Shown piece after piece: positions 43,651-59,580 of a stretch of DNA of 64,000 nucleotides; within the stretch, counting starts at the first letter, position 1; every line of letters starts with the position of its first letter. A program made the position numbers and the translations under genes. Under the pieces are notes generated by a model. The model searched no databases, was not told where the DNA came from, and saw only the letters and a program-made list of their open reading frames with translations. The DNA comes from Pholis gunnellus (lineage: Eukaryota > Chordata > Actinopteri > Perciformes > Pholidae): contig OU342804.1 of assembly GCA_910591455.2 (NCBI GenBank), positions 11,751,133 to 11,815,132 on the forward strand, given 5' to 3'.

Positions 43651-46600
43651 AAGTAAGCTTAGTATTTAACTTGGACTAAGCCCTGCTAAACTTGAAGCCC
43701 TTGTACCCTTGTGATTCCAGATTTTAACTGTCAGTCCGCATTATGCACCATTTATTGAGAGGATTTGACACTGAATTATAATAATTCTAAAGACATCCTC
43801 TCTGCAAGTACAAGGAGCGTCAAGAGAGCCACAGCAGTCAGCGTCATTCGCTCAGCCAAAGCGCTGTTGAGCAAGACGAGGAGCTCCTATCAGCTCCACT
43901 GGGTCAGATGAGTTAATTCTGCACTTCGCGCTCAAGTAAATACAGAATATCTCTAAATGTATGAGACAGACAACACCAACACCTGCATCCACACACAAAC
44001 ACGCTCACTTAAAAGGGCAAGCTGTTTAGTTCTGTATTGCACTTTGATACATTTGAGAGGCTTACAGGTGACATATATAAAGCAGAAGCAACCCAATATC
44101 ATATTTCATCAGACCTGCTTGGTAAAGGCCCTTGTCTTTCAAACTCGTTGTCCTATTTGTAATGCAGACATTTTGTGACAGGCTGGATGGCCTCCTCATG
44201 ATGGGTGAACAGAACTGTTCTTCACTTTCTGGAGTCAACGAGTACGAGCGGACCACCCCCAGGAGCAGGGCCACCAATGCAACTTAAATTGTGTAAGTTT
44301 TTGCCATACTAACTTATACCCCAATTAATCATATTTTCATTATATTTTGTTAGTAAATCGGAATCTACAACGTTACCAGCGACATTTCTGTGTCACTAGA
44401 ATGTGTTCCTCTGAAGTAGAAGTACACAGTATGTAGTGTATAGTTGAGTTGCATATTTTTTAAGTGCTTTGGGGGCCTTTTGTTAGTTACTTCGGGGTAC
44501 GATGGTTGAGAATAATTACATAATTCACTAATTTTCACATCTAAACATTGAAATAAATCTATAGCTGTTTTAGTTGTGGGCCTGAGGCAGTGTGTTTTTT
44601 CCCCGTAAACCAGACTGTATTTCACTGGTGTTTCTGACCGTGAGTGGCCACGACTGCTTGTGTGACGCAACTATTTCATGGCAGATGTATTGGTGAGAAC
44701 CCAAGAAAGCACCGTGTTGGGTGGGAAGTTATTTTGTATCAGCGATTCTCGAGACAGCTGCAAGCAGCAATAGCAAAGGCCACGCATTCGGGCACGGGCA
44801 CTGCAATAGTCGTTAATAGTTTGTGTTTATTGTTAATAGAAAGGAGGGGTGTGTTTGTGTTTCAATGAAACAAGGGTGTGTTTGTGTTTGATTGACAGTA
44901 AGTGGCAGGCTGCCAGAGTCCTGGTGTTACACCAAAGGTGTCGATCTAATGCAAAACTACGAGCGCCGTCATGAAAGCAAAAAGTATAAAATGTTTCCCC
45001 TTTGGTGTCTTTTTTTTTTTTTGTCAAAGGAGAACTCAGGACAAGTGCTTCACAGAGCCGATTTGTAGCTGTAGCAGACCCCAAAAAAAAGCTATTTAAT
45101 TTCAGTTGGACTTGAATTAAATATGGGGATGAATCTTGTTTAAATAAACCAGACTAAGCTCATAAAGGAGACAAATGACACTCGGTTATGGTTGGGCTCC
45201 ATGGGACACTGTACAGTCTGGAGCTTCCCTGCCTTGCAGAGCTGTTATGCTCTGTTAAATCGGCACATATTGTACTGGCTGATGAATGACAGATGTTTTA
45301 TTCATGGAGGAAAGATAGTGTTGCATTCTTTGAAGCACATTCCAGGTTTTATGAAGAGGGTACAGGACGGGGGCAGAAGGTTCGAAAAGGAATGAAGATT
45401 GACTGGATCCACCTTTTTCAGCCATTCCTGCCTTCAGATGAAGAGGCGATTCTGACACTCTGATGATGTTTGAGTCTCCTTTCTAAGCAAATCCATGCCC
45501 AACCAATTACCTCCTGATCCGTGTCAAGGAATACCCGCCCCCGTACACCCTTTACATACCGATATATGATTGCTAGTTGAGACTCTTGTGGAGAAAGCTT
45601 CAATTAGAAGGCCAACACATTTTTATGTGTGGAATTCAAGGGTCAGAGAAATGGTGCGCTGACAGTTGCCCTGTCTGCAATCCAATGAAGGAAAGAGTGG
45701 TAGAAGTGTTTTTTCTTCTTCTTTAGTCTTGTACACATCTTTAGGAAACTACATACAACACACAAGGAAAACGCCTTTTTGTGGATCTTCAGAATAACTT
45801 ATTGACTGATGTATTATGTATTCACGTCTAGCAAATATGGAGCAACATTGGAGACGTGTTTCCGTCCACCTGACGAATTATGTTCAGTATTCACTCTCTT
45901 TTTTGCTCCTTTTTTGGTCTCAACCAACTCCTGAGGGAAATAGGCTATGCTCTCTTTAGCTGCCAAAGAGTTGAGTGATAATCCTCTATGGGTTCTTTGG
46001 GCCGCTCACTCTTAATCAATCGGCTGACTCATCAGTAGTTTTGATCTTCTTTTAGTCGATTAGTTGATCTTTAAGCTTTTTTCATGCTGCATGACATATT
46101 TCCTAGAAACCTATGAGCACATCTCTGGTAAACACAGAGTGGTTTATCACTATGAGTGATCCCTTTCCCAATACACATATACATTTTATCCGTTAAGTAT
46201 TGATTATTGCAGCTTTAAAAAATTGCACTTAGCAATCCTTTCTGTGAATACAGCATCTTGCAAATCACTTAGATGGTATATGTTTTGTCTTTGTATTTTG
46301 TAGAAGAAATATCTTCCCTTGAGTGGGTGTAGTTGTGTGTTTACTATTACCACCTGATGGCGCCAAAGTAAAACATTTAAATCCTACACATAGTGGCTTT
46401 AAATTGAGTAACTCTAGTCTCCGTAGAGGAGCAAATCCCACAAGGTCAGGTATACCTTTCCACTAGCATCATAAGCATTGAGCAAACCTTGTCTGGTGAG
46501 AGCGCTTTAGGACGGGTTAGTGAACAAGCTCAGTCTGGGGCCTGAGGAGAGGAAGGTCAGGATGTATATGCCAGCCTCGGGCCGGCCCGCTGCAGCCCCA

Positions 46601-47811
46601 GAGAGGCCGTGGGATCCATCTGCTTCATTGCAGCTGCGGAGCTGCACACGAGTTGGAAGTCCACGGATTAAAAGGAGATCGGTTACACCAAACAGGGCTA
46701 ACAAATGGCAGATGTTGTGAATTTCATTATCCTGTGTCACAACACACAGGCCAAAGGGACCCAGAGACTGTTTCCACATGAAAGCAGCATCCCAGCAGAA
46801 CCATGTGAAACCGCTTCCCACTCTGTGGACTGCATGGAACTGGGATGTTAAAAAACACAATCAGGCATACAAAGACGGGCTTTGAACGGGTTATCTGTCT
46901 TGCACATGGTTCGACTGAACCGGAATTGGAAATAAAAATGTGCTGAGCCAGAGCACTATGGTCACTGTACATTTAAAGTGCTGGAACATTTGAGTTGGAG
47001 TCACTCTAAAATAACCGTATTTCTGACTTCACACCAGGTTGACTTACGTCACTTCTACATGCCAGTGACTGTCTACACTGTCTCGTCTTTCTTTTCTTGC
47101 GCTTCATAAAGTTTATTAAGGATAAACTTTGCACTCACTTCATAAACACAAAAATTTCTTCTGCTTCCACATGAATATATATCGTATATATCGTTTCTCT
47201 TGGTTTTGTCGCTTTGACATTTGCACAGTTTCCTTCACTGTATGAAACTTCTGATTTGTATCATAAGTCACTTTGGGTAATTACATCAAACTTAAAGCAT
47301 GTGACAAATGCAAATTAATAACTTCTCTCCTTATGGAAAGATATAAGAATATGGCATGATGTTTGGTCATAGAAGTATATTCTTTTCACTAGAAGTTGTC
47401 AGAGCGCTGTTCTGATATGACAGATGAAATGTTTGGGGTCATTACAACTGTCAACGCTGAACGGTTTTGAAGATGTAACCAGCCATCACAAGTAAGTCAG
47501 ACGGAAACATCAAAGAGGAGAAGCCAATCATTCTGCCTCAGTGTTTTTCTCCCGCCTGCCAGTCTGTCATGGCAACATCTTTGAGCATCAGTCACTCATC
47601 CCCGTCAAAGCATTATGTGTATGGTGACTCTATTTTTATCTGCAACCAAACACTTCGCTTGTGTGTGGCTTTGGTTATCAATTTTCCCTGCTCGCCACCG
47701 TCTCCGTGATGTTCCGGTCTTGTGGTCCTCTGACATCCCACTCAGGTCTGTGGATGAAGGTCTGGGCCGGTCTCGCGCCGCAAAGACCCAATACTTGCAT
47801 GTTTTAAAGGG
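43651..47811. other. Intergenic, no gene seen
   Basis: No exon recognised. A stretch at about 45940-46402 looks like composite dispersed repeat; its end (46340-46402) carries a CTCF-like CCACCTGATGGCGC at 46350-46363. A short perfect inverted repeat lies near 47107-47129. Confidence 0.5.
45940..46402 (-). repeat. Composite dispersed repeat, minus orientation
   Basis: Read on the minus strand it begins 'actatgtgtaggatttaaatg' and 'ggcgccatcaggtgg' and later has 'ctaatcgac', wording common to abundant fish repeats. Boundaries uncertain. Confidence 0.4.
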
Positions 47812-48160
47812 GTAGTGTGTAGCATTTTAGAAATATGTTTACACAAATGGAATATAATAATCATAACCATGTGTTCACGAGTGTATAATCACCTGAAATT
47901 TAGAATTCTTGTGTTTTCATTAACTGAGAATGAGCCGTTTCTATCTAAGTATGATCTTCACAGAGTCTGCCGTGTTTGCCCCCACCATGTTTCTACAGAA
48001 GCCCAGAATGGACAAACCAAGCATTAGCTCCTTTCGTGTTTCTACCTGAAGGCCAGCATAGTTCTCCGACACGATTATGAAATTGCGGTAACGTGACGCG
48101 CAGAGTGCAAAACCGAGGTACCGCCAGCCGCAATCTGGCTTCTGTGATTCCTAAAGTAGT
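47812..48160 (+). repeat. Dispersed fish repeat
   Basis: Starts 'aaggggtagtgtgtagcattt' and includes 'ccccaccatgtttctacagaa', 'gcccagaatggacaaacca' and 'ggccagcatagttctccgac', words I recognise from an abundant percomorph repeat that often sits near genes. Possibly related to the fragment ending at 46402, in opposite orientation. Confidence 0.55.
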
Positions 48161-49160
48161 GTTATGAAATACAGTATTACAGCAGCAAAGAGAAGAGTGC
48201 AACAACACGAGTCATCTGTAAAAAAACAAAACAAGTAATGATAAATATGTAATTAAATAGTAAAGATATAATAAAGTACGCCGTTACCAGCAGACTGTTC
48301 ACACTGAAGTATTCTTAAACAATGCGTCTTCTCTGCGTCGCATGACTGTATCGATCCCAACGTCACCGGTTCAATGTATACACGATATTAGAATGGTGTC
48401 ACAATACCCTGCGGTTAAAAACGATACGATATTCGATTTTGTTGGTACCGTTACTTTAAAAGTTAAGTGTTTTAGTACTGAGAGCTATTTCCCATGAGCT
48501 GTGTCGATGCTCTCCACCTGCACCGTTCCACAAACATACAATCCACCAAAGAGGATGTGTTGAATTATTATTTTAATGTGTTTCTCAGTAACGTGAAATG
48601 GACCGAAAGTAAAAGCAGTTCGGTGGCGAGACTGACATTCTCTTCACAAACACCACTTTGACACAACACAGCGCTCTCTACAGTTACTGTTGGGACTTCC
48701 TGATTTTAGCAGCTTCTAAAAGCTGCTAAACAAAACTTCATCTGAATTTATTATCATTTTATGGGTTTTTGTTTTCGTCCTGCAGTACCACCACCGCCTA
48801 AACTGTTACTGATGCACTGGAAGGGGGCGCTACTTTACAATAATTACCTTGTTAAATGCTGGTTAATGGAAAATCTGGTTGCAATTATTAACTATCAAAG
48901 AAATCACAACTCAAGTATTGGGGACATTAGATCTATCTTGTACATTTTCAAATCAACACTTTTGTACATTTGTACATTTTTTATTAATAAAAAAGGATTT
49001 AAATGTTCTTTCATCTATTATTCCATTACTTTCCCTGATGTTTTAGGTTTTTGCCATGGTACGTTTCAGTATTAATACATTTCCAGTTTTATTTTAAGGC
49101 CAATTAATATTATTAAATGTTTGGGTGTTAAATATTTTTTCTAAAGTATATATTATATAT

Positions 49161-49440
49161 GGGGCGGTGTAGTGGCTAGCACTGTCACCTCACAGCGAGA
49201 GTTTCCCGGGTGGTCCTTCTGTGTGGACTTTGCACGTTCTCCTCCACAGTCCAAAGACATGCAGCTTAGGTTATCTGGAGACTCAAAAGTCCCGTAGGTG
49301 TGAATGTTTGTCTGTCTCTATATGTGCCCTGGCGACCTGTCCAGGGTGTACCCTGCCTTCGCCCAATGTCAGCTGGGATCGGCTCCAGCGCCCCGCGACC
49401 CTGAATAGTATCAGCGGTTTGGAGAATGGAATGGAATGGA
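49161..49440 (+). mobile_element. tRNA-derived SINE with LINE-like tail
   Basis: Starts 'ggggcggtgtagtggctagc' (A-box-like) and runs through 'gtccaaagacatgcag', 'gcgacctgtccagggtgtac' and 'tcagctgggatcggctccag', words of a very common fish SINE, to a (GGAAT)n tail. Both flanks carry the same 11-bp target duplication atattatatat (49150-49160 and 49441-49451). The intact duplication suggests a fairly recent insertion. Confidence 0.85.
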
Positions 49441-52400
49441 ATATTATATATGTGCGCTCCAGTGTTTTTCACATTTGTACTGTTGCTCACTGGTGCCAAA
49501 ACCGTCTGGTAGTCCACAGTCTGCAGAGACCCAATGCCTTTTATGGGCAGACACAAAGTCTGCATACTATATAGTTGGAATGCACTACATACTCAATTTT
49601 ACGTCATACCACTCATACAGTATTAATAGTATGTTAGAAAGCGATTTTGAGCAGAGCCACTGTCTTCTCTGATCCAATTATTCTAATGTATATTTCATTG
49701 GGCTTGCTTAATGTTTTTGTAGTTTAACGTCACCCTCTGCTTTAAGGTACTGAATGTATTATTCTGTTTTCGGAAAACTCCATTATAATGGAGGACGCTG
49801 GTCTGATGTGACTCTACAGAGGATGCTTGTTAGGAGTTGCCTGTGTGTATTTTCATGGAGCACACACATCAAAATGCTCACATGCACCATAAATTTGCAA
49901 GTGTGTGTTTGTGTGAGCGCAAGCATGTGTGACAGGATAAGCCGCGGGTGGGGGGTGGGGGGGGTGACCGCTGATTAATGTCGATCTGAGCCTCAGAAGA
50001 CAGTGGTCCTGTGGTGGGTGAAATACACACGGGAGACGTGTTAAAAGCCTGCGAGCTTGGTGACGATCCTCCATCAGATCCTCAGCCGTTTGAAAAGTTC
50101 ATATAAACTGAAAGACAGCCACTGGGAAATGGTCTTTGCAAACTCAATGAGAGTTTATCATCCCAACACAGGGAGAGGCACCGTTTGAGGTGGAAACGCG
50201 CTGCCTGTAATCTCGCCCTCCTTCAGAGGTTTATCAGGGAGCCCTCCTTTTAAAAACTTGAGCAATAAAGCTCAAATCGATGCAAATCTGCGACACTTGT
50301 TCAATAAAAGATTAGAATAGATTCCCGCAATATTGTGTACAGTCTGTAGCCGCCAAGCGCGTATACAAGACCCCTTTACAGGATTCTAGTTTTAAATCAA
50401 GTCAGCTGGAAACATTAAAAAGTCAGCTGGAGACAGCAATTTCAACCAACTCATTGAGCCGACATTAGCTGCCTGACATCAAGGACCAATTCTTTGAGTG
50501 GCGTATGTCGTTGTTGTCATTAACTGCATAGTGTCGTGCTAATGCAGGCAACAGTAAGAAAGAAGGGTAGCGCTTAGTGAATAGGAAAAGGCCTCAATAA
50601 ATGCCTCCCAAATCATACCCCGACACCCGTAGCAATGTGTTGTAGAATGTATCAACAGTTGGAAGAGAATTCAGTTTATATTTCTCGGTGAAAACTTTCT
50701 TGTAAAGTAAACCTTGAGCTGCTGGTGGCTGGCTGTTATGCAGTCTTGTTCGGCCTGCAACAGCCAAACGTACTGTCTCCTAAGCTCACGAACAATCAAA
50801 TCCTTCCCACTGGTTAGGCATAAAAGACCCACATGACAGTGATTTCCAGGGCCTTGGAAAAGTGGGAGGAAACCAGAGACGACTGTGAGGTGATGACGAT
50901 AATTGTCTCATTTGGAGACTGATGCCCACAGGTAAGAGCAATTACGGAGGACCATTATTCGCTCCTGTCTGTGTGTGTGTTTGTGTGCTGCGGAGGCCGG
51001 TCTTTCAGGCGGGCCCCAGCAGCAGATTACAAAGGAGTGGCTTTCACGCGACATCCAAATGTGACACATAAAAGACAAAAGCGTGGATCAACAGAGGGTG
51101 TCTCAGCCCCATTCCACTACTTTGCCGTCAATGTGACAGATGGCATGGGCCCGTCTGAGGCCCTGGCAATGAGGAGTGCAGCGGCTTCAAAGGCCCTCTG
51201 TAATCTGCAGAAACATCACAGGCTGGGAGAAAGTGACTGTCTCCCAGACACCCGCCCTCGGAAGAGGGCGAGCGAGGCGCTAATGAAAGGCAGATAAAGG
51301 GATTGCAGGCACAGACAGCGCCTCGTGAAAAAGAGAGAGAGAGAGAGAGAAAACATCAGGTAGGCTCGCCTTTTTTTCTTTGCCTTTCTTTTTCTTTTAA
51401 AGAATCTACAGATAAATGGTCTCGTCAGTCCTTTTGTGTTCCCTGAAAAAAACAGCAACACACTGATAAAGAGTTATTTTCAAAGCTCTCCTCCCCCATA
51501 GAGTGTGACTCAATTCAGACTAAATGGTCAGCGCTGAGTATGAGGTAAAGTTAGTGATGATGGAGGAAGATGAAGATTGCGCTTTTTGTTGGAAATGCCA
51601 ACCGTTCCTTGTGTCTTTTGGTGTCTTTGATGTGCCAGTCAGGCCTGGCGCTCGCTGACAGCCACAGCATTAATCAGAGGAACTTGGTTCTTTGTCACAC
51701 TTTGCCGCATTCATCTATGGCCCAGGAAGGAGCCTCATCCCTTCATTTGGACTAATCAATTCTTGCTTTTTGTTGACATGTCAGTGCACTGCAGGTTCAC
51801 GTCTCCTTCTTGGTAACACTGATGCCTGACTGCACCAATATCAAAAGCACAATATGTCCTTTTACGTTCCAGGAAATGATGGGGTGACGTCAAGCTGTAC
51901 AACCCCCAACTATATGGAGCATTTAGCTCAAACACATAGTAGTTTTAATATAAAAAGTCAAGCAATTATTATTCTCTCTATGGAAAAAAACCCTAACTTT
52001 TGGCCTTAGTTACAGCATCAGTTTACTCCACCACCCTGACATGGTGTGATGGGGAATCTGGACAGCTAGCAGGTCCCTGGGTGCCTTCACAAGTTGACTT
52101 GGAGCAGCACACAGTATGGACAGGTTCAGTGGAGCAAGGATGGATCAGTCATGGTCTGCACGCCCTAGCTCAGATCCAGAGCCGGGGGATTTGTTAGCTG
52201 CTCTCAGGGTAACCAGGCCACTCTCCATTTCAACACATTTGCCTGTCGTTTCTGACAAGCCACTGGACTGTGTAGGCCTGTCAAAGCTGGTAATGGCTCT
52301 TATTTTGAAGGAGTACACACAACACTATGTCATACATTGTTTTTAGTGTGTAAAACCATATCACAGAGGTGTGTAGCAAAGAAAAGAGAAATAAAGCTAG

Positions 52401-53229
52401 TCTCGGCTACATCATGGAAATGCAATGCCTAAAACGTAGCAACCCAATTTCACTCCAATCAATCAAATACCTTCATGATTGTACAAGTATTGTATGAATT
52501 TTGACTTAAAGTGCAGTTATCAATACAGTACTAGTTTTATAAAAATCCTGTTTGCGCATGTGGGGGTCCACCGACTTTGTATTTGTCAGCCTGTCTCTGC
52601 ACCAATACAGGATTCTTTCTTTCTTGGTGACATATCTGTTGCAATTAATGGCATTCTGACTCTGACATGGATTAACCTTGCCTGCCAGTGTGGAATCCTC
52701 TTAAAGTGAAATGCGTCAGATGCCGCTGCTTCTTATATTTGAGTGTCAGGAAACGTCATTTTTTTTGTGCATCTATTTCGGAGAAAGTTATTTTTATGTT
52801 CATAGCCACTATAGGAATTGCTGATTTTTAATTTCATACTGATTTAAAGGTTCTCGACACGGAATTCAGGGCATTAACAGCAGCAAACTTCTTTTTCTGT
52901 GAGAATGAAGTCAATATTCCTATGTCTGTATAATCCGATCTTCTCTGCGCTTTGTTTACATAACCGGGCCGGCTCGGCGCCGCCATCATACGGTGGTTAC
53001 AGCTGATAAATCCAACCTGACCGACGGGTTCCCCCTCAGGTTAACACTGTAAGCTATGTCAGCACTGTTGCCCTTGTTTGCACCGTTAGCACCATCAGCC
53101 TCTGCTATGTTTAGAGCCGTGTAGAGGCAATAGATATTAGAGACATTTCTCACCAACAAAAACTCTTAACATCAGAAAAATGGATAACTAAATTGCCCTT
53201 GAAATGTTTACCGATCATCTAAAATTTGT

Positions 53230-53385
53230 ATTTAGTGCCAATAAGCAAATGTTTGCATGCTATCCCACTAAATTAGGATGGTGAGCATGGTAAACATTAT
53301 ACCTGCTCATTATCATGTTGGCAGTGTCATTGTGAACATGTTGTTGTTAGCATTCGGTTTAAAGCTCCGCTGTGCCCCATACTAA
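53230..53385. repeat. Dispersed fish repeat fragment
   Basis: 'gtaaacattatacctgctc', 'cattgtgaacatgttgttg' and 'aaagctccgctgtgccc' belong to an abundant 'gctaacatgc'-type fish repeat. Boundaries approximate. Confidence 0.5.
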
Positions 53386-54352
53386 CCCCTCTGCAGATGA
53401 GGGATGTGTCCATAAAGCTCTGGTTTGGAGTTGGGGCAGCATAAAATGTCTGGGTGTCAGCTGCTGTTTTACTTTTAGCTCCGCCAGATTCCTCTCCTCC
53501 CCACGCCCTTCTGGGGATACTTAAGTCATTCAAGAGTTGTGTAATTAGTTAAGTTTAATTAAAGGACAATTAAACAAACAAAAAAAGCCAGACAAAAAGG
53601 CAAATTACAGAGACTTGTAAAACGGCAAATGAAATGCTTAACAAGCTCAGTATCACCATTCAGAGCCCTTATTTGCATGGCAAACCTTAACAGTGAGCAT
53701 GATAACAATGTTGTGGGTTCAGTGTTACTGTCACTATAAAGTTGAGATTCTATAATTGAAACATAACAAAACAAAAAAAATGTCAGCATGTCAAAGTCTT
53801 ACTGAATCGCACTATGTATCAACTTGCGGCCGACTCCATGCAAACGGTGTCACTTTTTATTCATAAACTATTATCATGACAATATTGTTTGCCTTAGTGC
53901 ATGATTCTGCTTCTGTTGTTTTGACCCTGCATGCATTATTTAGCGATTAAACCAAAACAAGAATTTAAAATATTTGCTCCTGTTTCATTCTTTTTTACAC
54001 AATCTGGTGAGTTAGTTTGCATAAGTTAAGTGTTGTCCAAATAGTCATGCTGTAACTGTATCCCCAGAACTTCTGTTAACTCAGTGATAATTAATATAAG
54101 TAAGAAACAGGAGCCGGTCTACCCTCAGTGCGGCTAATTGCCCCGGAGGGAGTCCAAAAAGCCACAAGCTGTTCTGCTCCTTGTCATCACTGGACTGACT
54201 GCAAACTGGTGGCTTCTGTGCTCACACACTGCACATTATTCAGTCAACGTCGAACACCAATTGTTCCGAGTTTTCTTCTTTTTTTTTAAAGAAAATAAAA
54301 AGATTTCCATGAAAGCATAACCTCATTATTTGAATATTATGAATTATTGATA

Positions 54353-54373
54353 ATATATATATATATATATATA
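54353..54373. repeat. (AT)n tract
   Basis: About ten AT units in intergenic DNA. Confidence 0.85.
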
Positions 54374-55938
54374 AGATGTTAAGGATCCACAGTACTTTAC
54401 TGATGAGTTTTGTTTAAGAGAACATGATGATTGTTGAAGAGAACATGAGGTTCTGCAAAGTGTTTGGCAATATTTTCATTTACTTGAAACATTTCTTAGT
54501 CAGATTTAAAGAGTAATCTAAAGACTTAGCTGATGTTTTGAAGAAGAAAAAAACCCTGAAAAAATGCAATGAAGTTGGGATTCATGGGTTAAATGAAGAC
54601 ATGATTATTATGATTCAGTCACTGGAGATCTTGGCAATTGTAATGCAGATTTAGACCAGGAATCTCTAAACTAAAAAGTGTGAGACAGAACCACCCAACC
54701 ATGAAAACATGCATCCAAAATGACAATACTGAGCTAAAAAAAAACAGAGCGTATATTATTATAACATGTGACCTGTAAAAATCAGCTTGGCAGACGTTTA
54801 AGGTGTGATTATATGATCCCCCCCCCCATTAAATACATTTAGAGGATCACAAACATCATCAAACATGATTACCATCTAGCACGTTTGAGGAGCTCTTTCT
54901 CTGCCAAGCCTTTTGATGAGGCGGCAGACTTATCCAACAGCTTTAGCAGATGTTGGTGGTATATTGTGTTGAAAAGCAGACATTTCACTCCTATTGAGGG
55001 ATAGTTTTAAACTGGTACACTTTGAATCTGAGAGGAGGTTAACTGGGATCTGCGGTGGTGTGGGAGCAGCACTGTTCCGATCTGTTACAATCTTAGCACC
55101 TTGTTCTCTGCTCCCTTAAAAATCCTTCGCATAGCACCTGCAAGGGCAGCACTCACCCCAAATAACACACACACACACATGCATTGAAAGCTCGCACACT
55201 CAAAAGAGGAAGGGACTGTCATTTCTTTATGGTTATAAGCAGTTTACACATTTCAAATGACCAAAAAATGTAAAATAATATTTGAACATACAATTTTCAG
55301 TAACAAATCCCAAGTAATCCACAATTTAATTTTATGCCCTTTAGATTTTGTTTTAGGGAAATGAAGAAACTGTGAATAATCACATTATGCCACGAAACAA
55401 GTTCAATGAAATTTTCAGTAATGTGTAGCACATTACACTGTGAAAGTGACATTTACAACCTGAAGAACCCAGCGGGGGGGGCTGAATGAAGCAACCCGTC
55501 AGCTTTGTCTCAAACAACGAAACCTGCTTCGGTTGGTGTAAAATGTGAACGAGCCGCTGATTCTGGAACTGCCGCTCCTTCAAAGCAGCCTGCTTTACGG
55601 AGGAGCTGGCATGACCTTGTTTCCTTGGGAGTAAAAGATACAGAAAGCTGGAGGGGCTGGGCGAGGAAGAGGAGGGGTGGAGGAAGGAGGATGTGGGGGG
55701 GCATAGTGGAAGAGGTGGGGTAACTTCAAAACCCACATCAAAAGGAATAAATAATTGTTTCTGCTGGTTTTGTTGTTGTGATACGGATCGGCGAAGCAGC
55801 AAGTGGCGAGCAGGAAGCTTTGATTTGAGGCAGCCTTCCTGGAGAGGGCTCCTTCTGTCGGCAGCTGAGCTGAGAGAAGCGGGGCCCACTGATTAAAGTC
55901 CTGTTTGTTTTAATCTTCCCTTTTGCCCAGGGGAGGTC

Positions 55939-58916
<2,978 letters not shown>

Positions 58917-59580
58917 AAATGCCTCAGGGCCTGTGTCCACATTACGTCTTTTTCTGGCAGAAAAGTCCCCGCAGGGCCATGGGTAGCTCTTCATCCCAGC
59001 CTTTCATCGAAAAAGCGCTCCGAGTGCTTTTTAAAAATGTTTCTATGACAACTATCTTGACGACATATTACCACTCCAACTATCGTTGTATGATAGACTA
59101 GCATCACTTCTTTCCTTTTTATTATCTAATTGGGCTATTATCTATTTGCTTGACATTGTTCTTCACCGTGAGCACCAGCCAGAGGATGCTTGACCTCACA
59201 CTTTGTATGGATAAGCTTTTCACCGCTCATTCTGACAGAAATAACGTTATAGCAAGGAGGACAGTCCGTCGAAGATGAGGCATACGTTGATAAATGCTCA
59301 ACACTTACGAGCAATAATCTGTGTCGGTCCGGCCGATCTGCTCCCACAAATGAGCTTTTTGGTTTTTGATGTGATAGTGTCTTTCTGACATAGCTGTGTC
59401 TGTCTATCCTGAGCTTTATATAACAAGCTTCTTTTCCATTTTCTAGTGACGTCACCAGCTCTTATCTGACAAATTCAAAGATTTTCAACTTCATGTGCTT
59501 TCTCCTCATTGGGAACAATTAAAAAAAAAAAAATGGTGCTCAGAAAAAGACGCTATGTGGACATACGCCCTAAGGCATTT
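58917..59580. mobile_element. DNA transposon (non-autonomous) with 40-bp TIRs
   Basis: The 40 bp at 58917-58956 and the reverse complement of 59541-59580 agree at 35 of 40 positions, with the core TGTCCACAT and CGTCTTTTTCTG in both arms. The 664-bp unit has no open frame of transposase length. The inner sequence 'aaaaagcgctccgagtgc' also fits a fish repeat I recognise. A target duplication could not be defined, so the superfamily is open. Confidence 0.75.

Noticed and set aside
51003..51297. Possible coding exon downstream of brd7
   Set aside because: No known domain and no convincing acceptor or donor; kept only as a candidate non-coding element.
58979..59101. Frame starting ATGGGTAGCTCTTCATCC, considered as an NKD1-like first exon
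   Set aside because: The residues do not match NKD proteins, and the stretch lies inside the 40-bp-TIR transposon.
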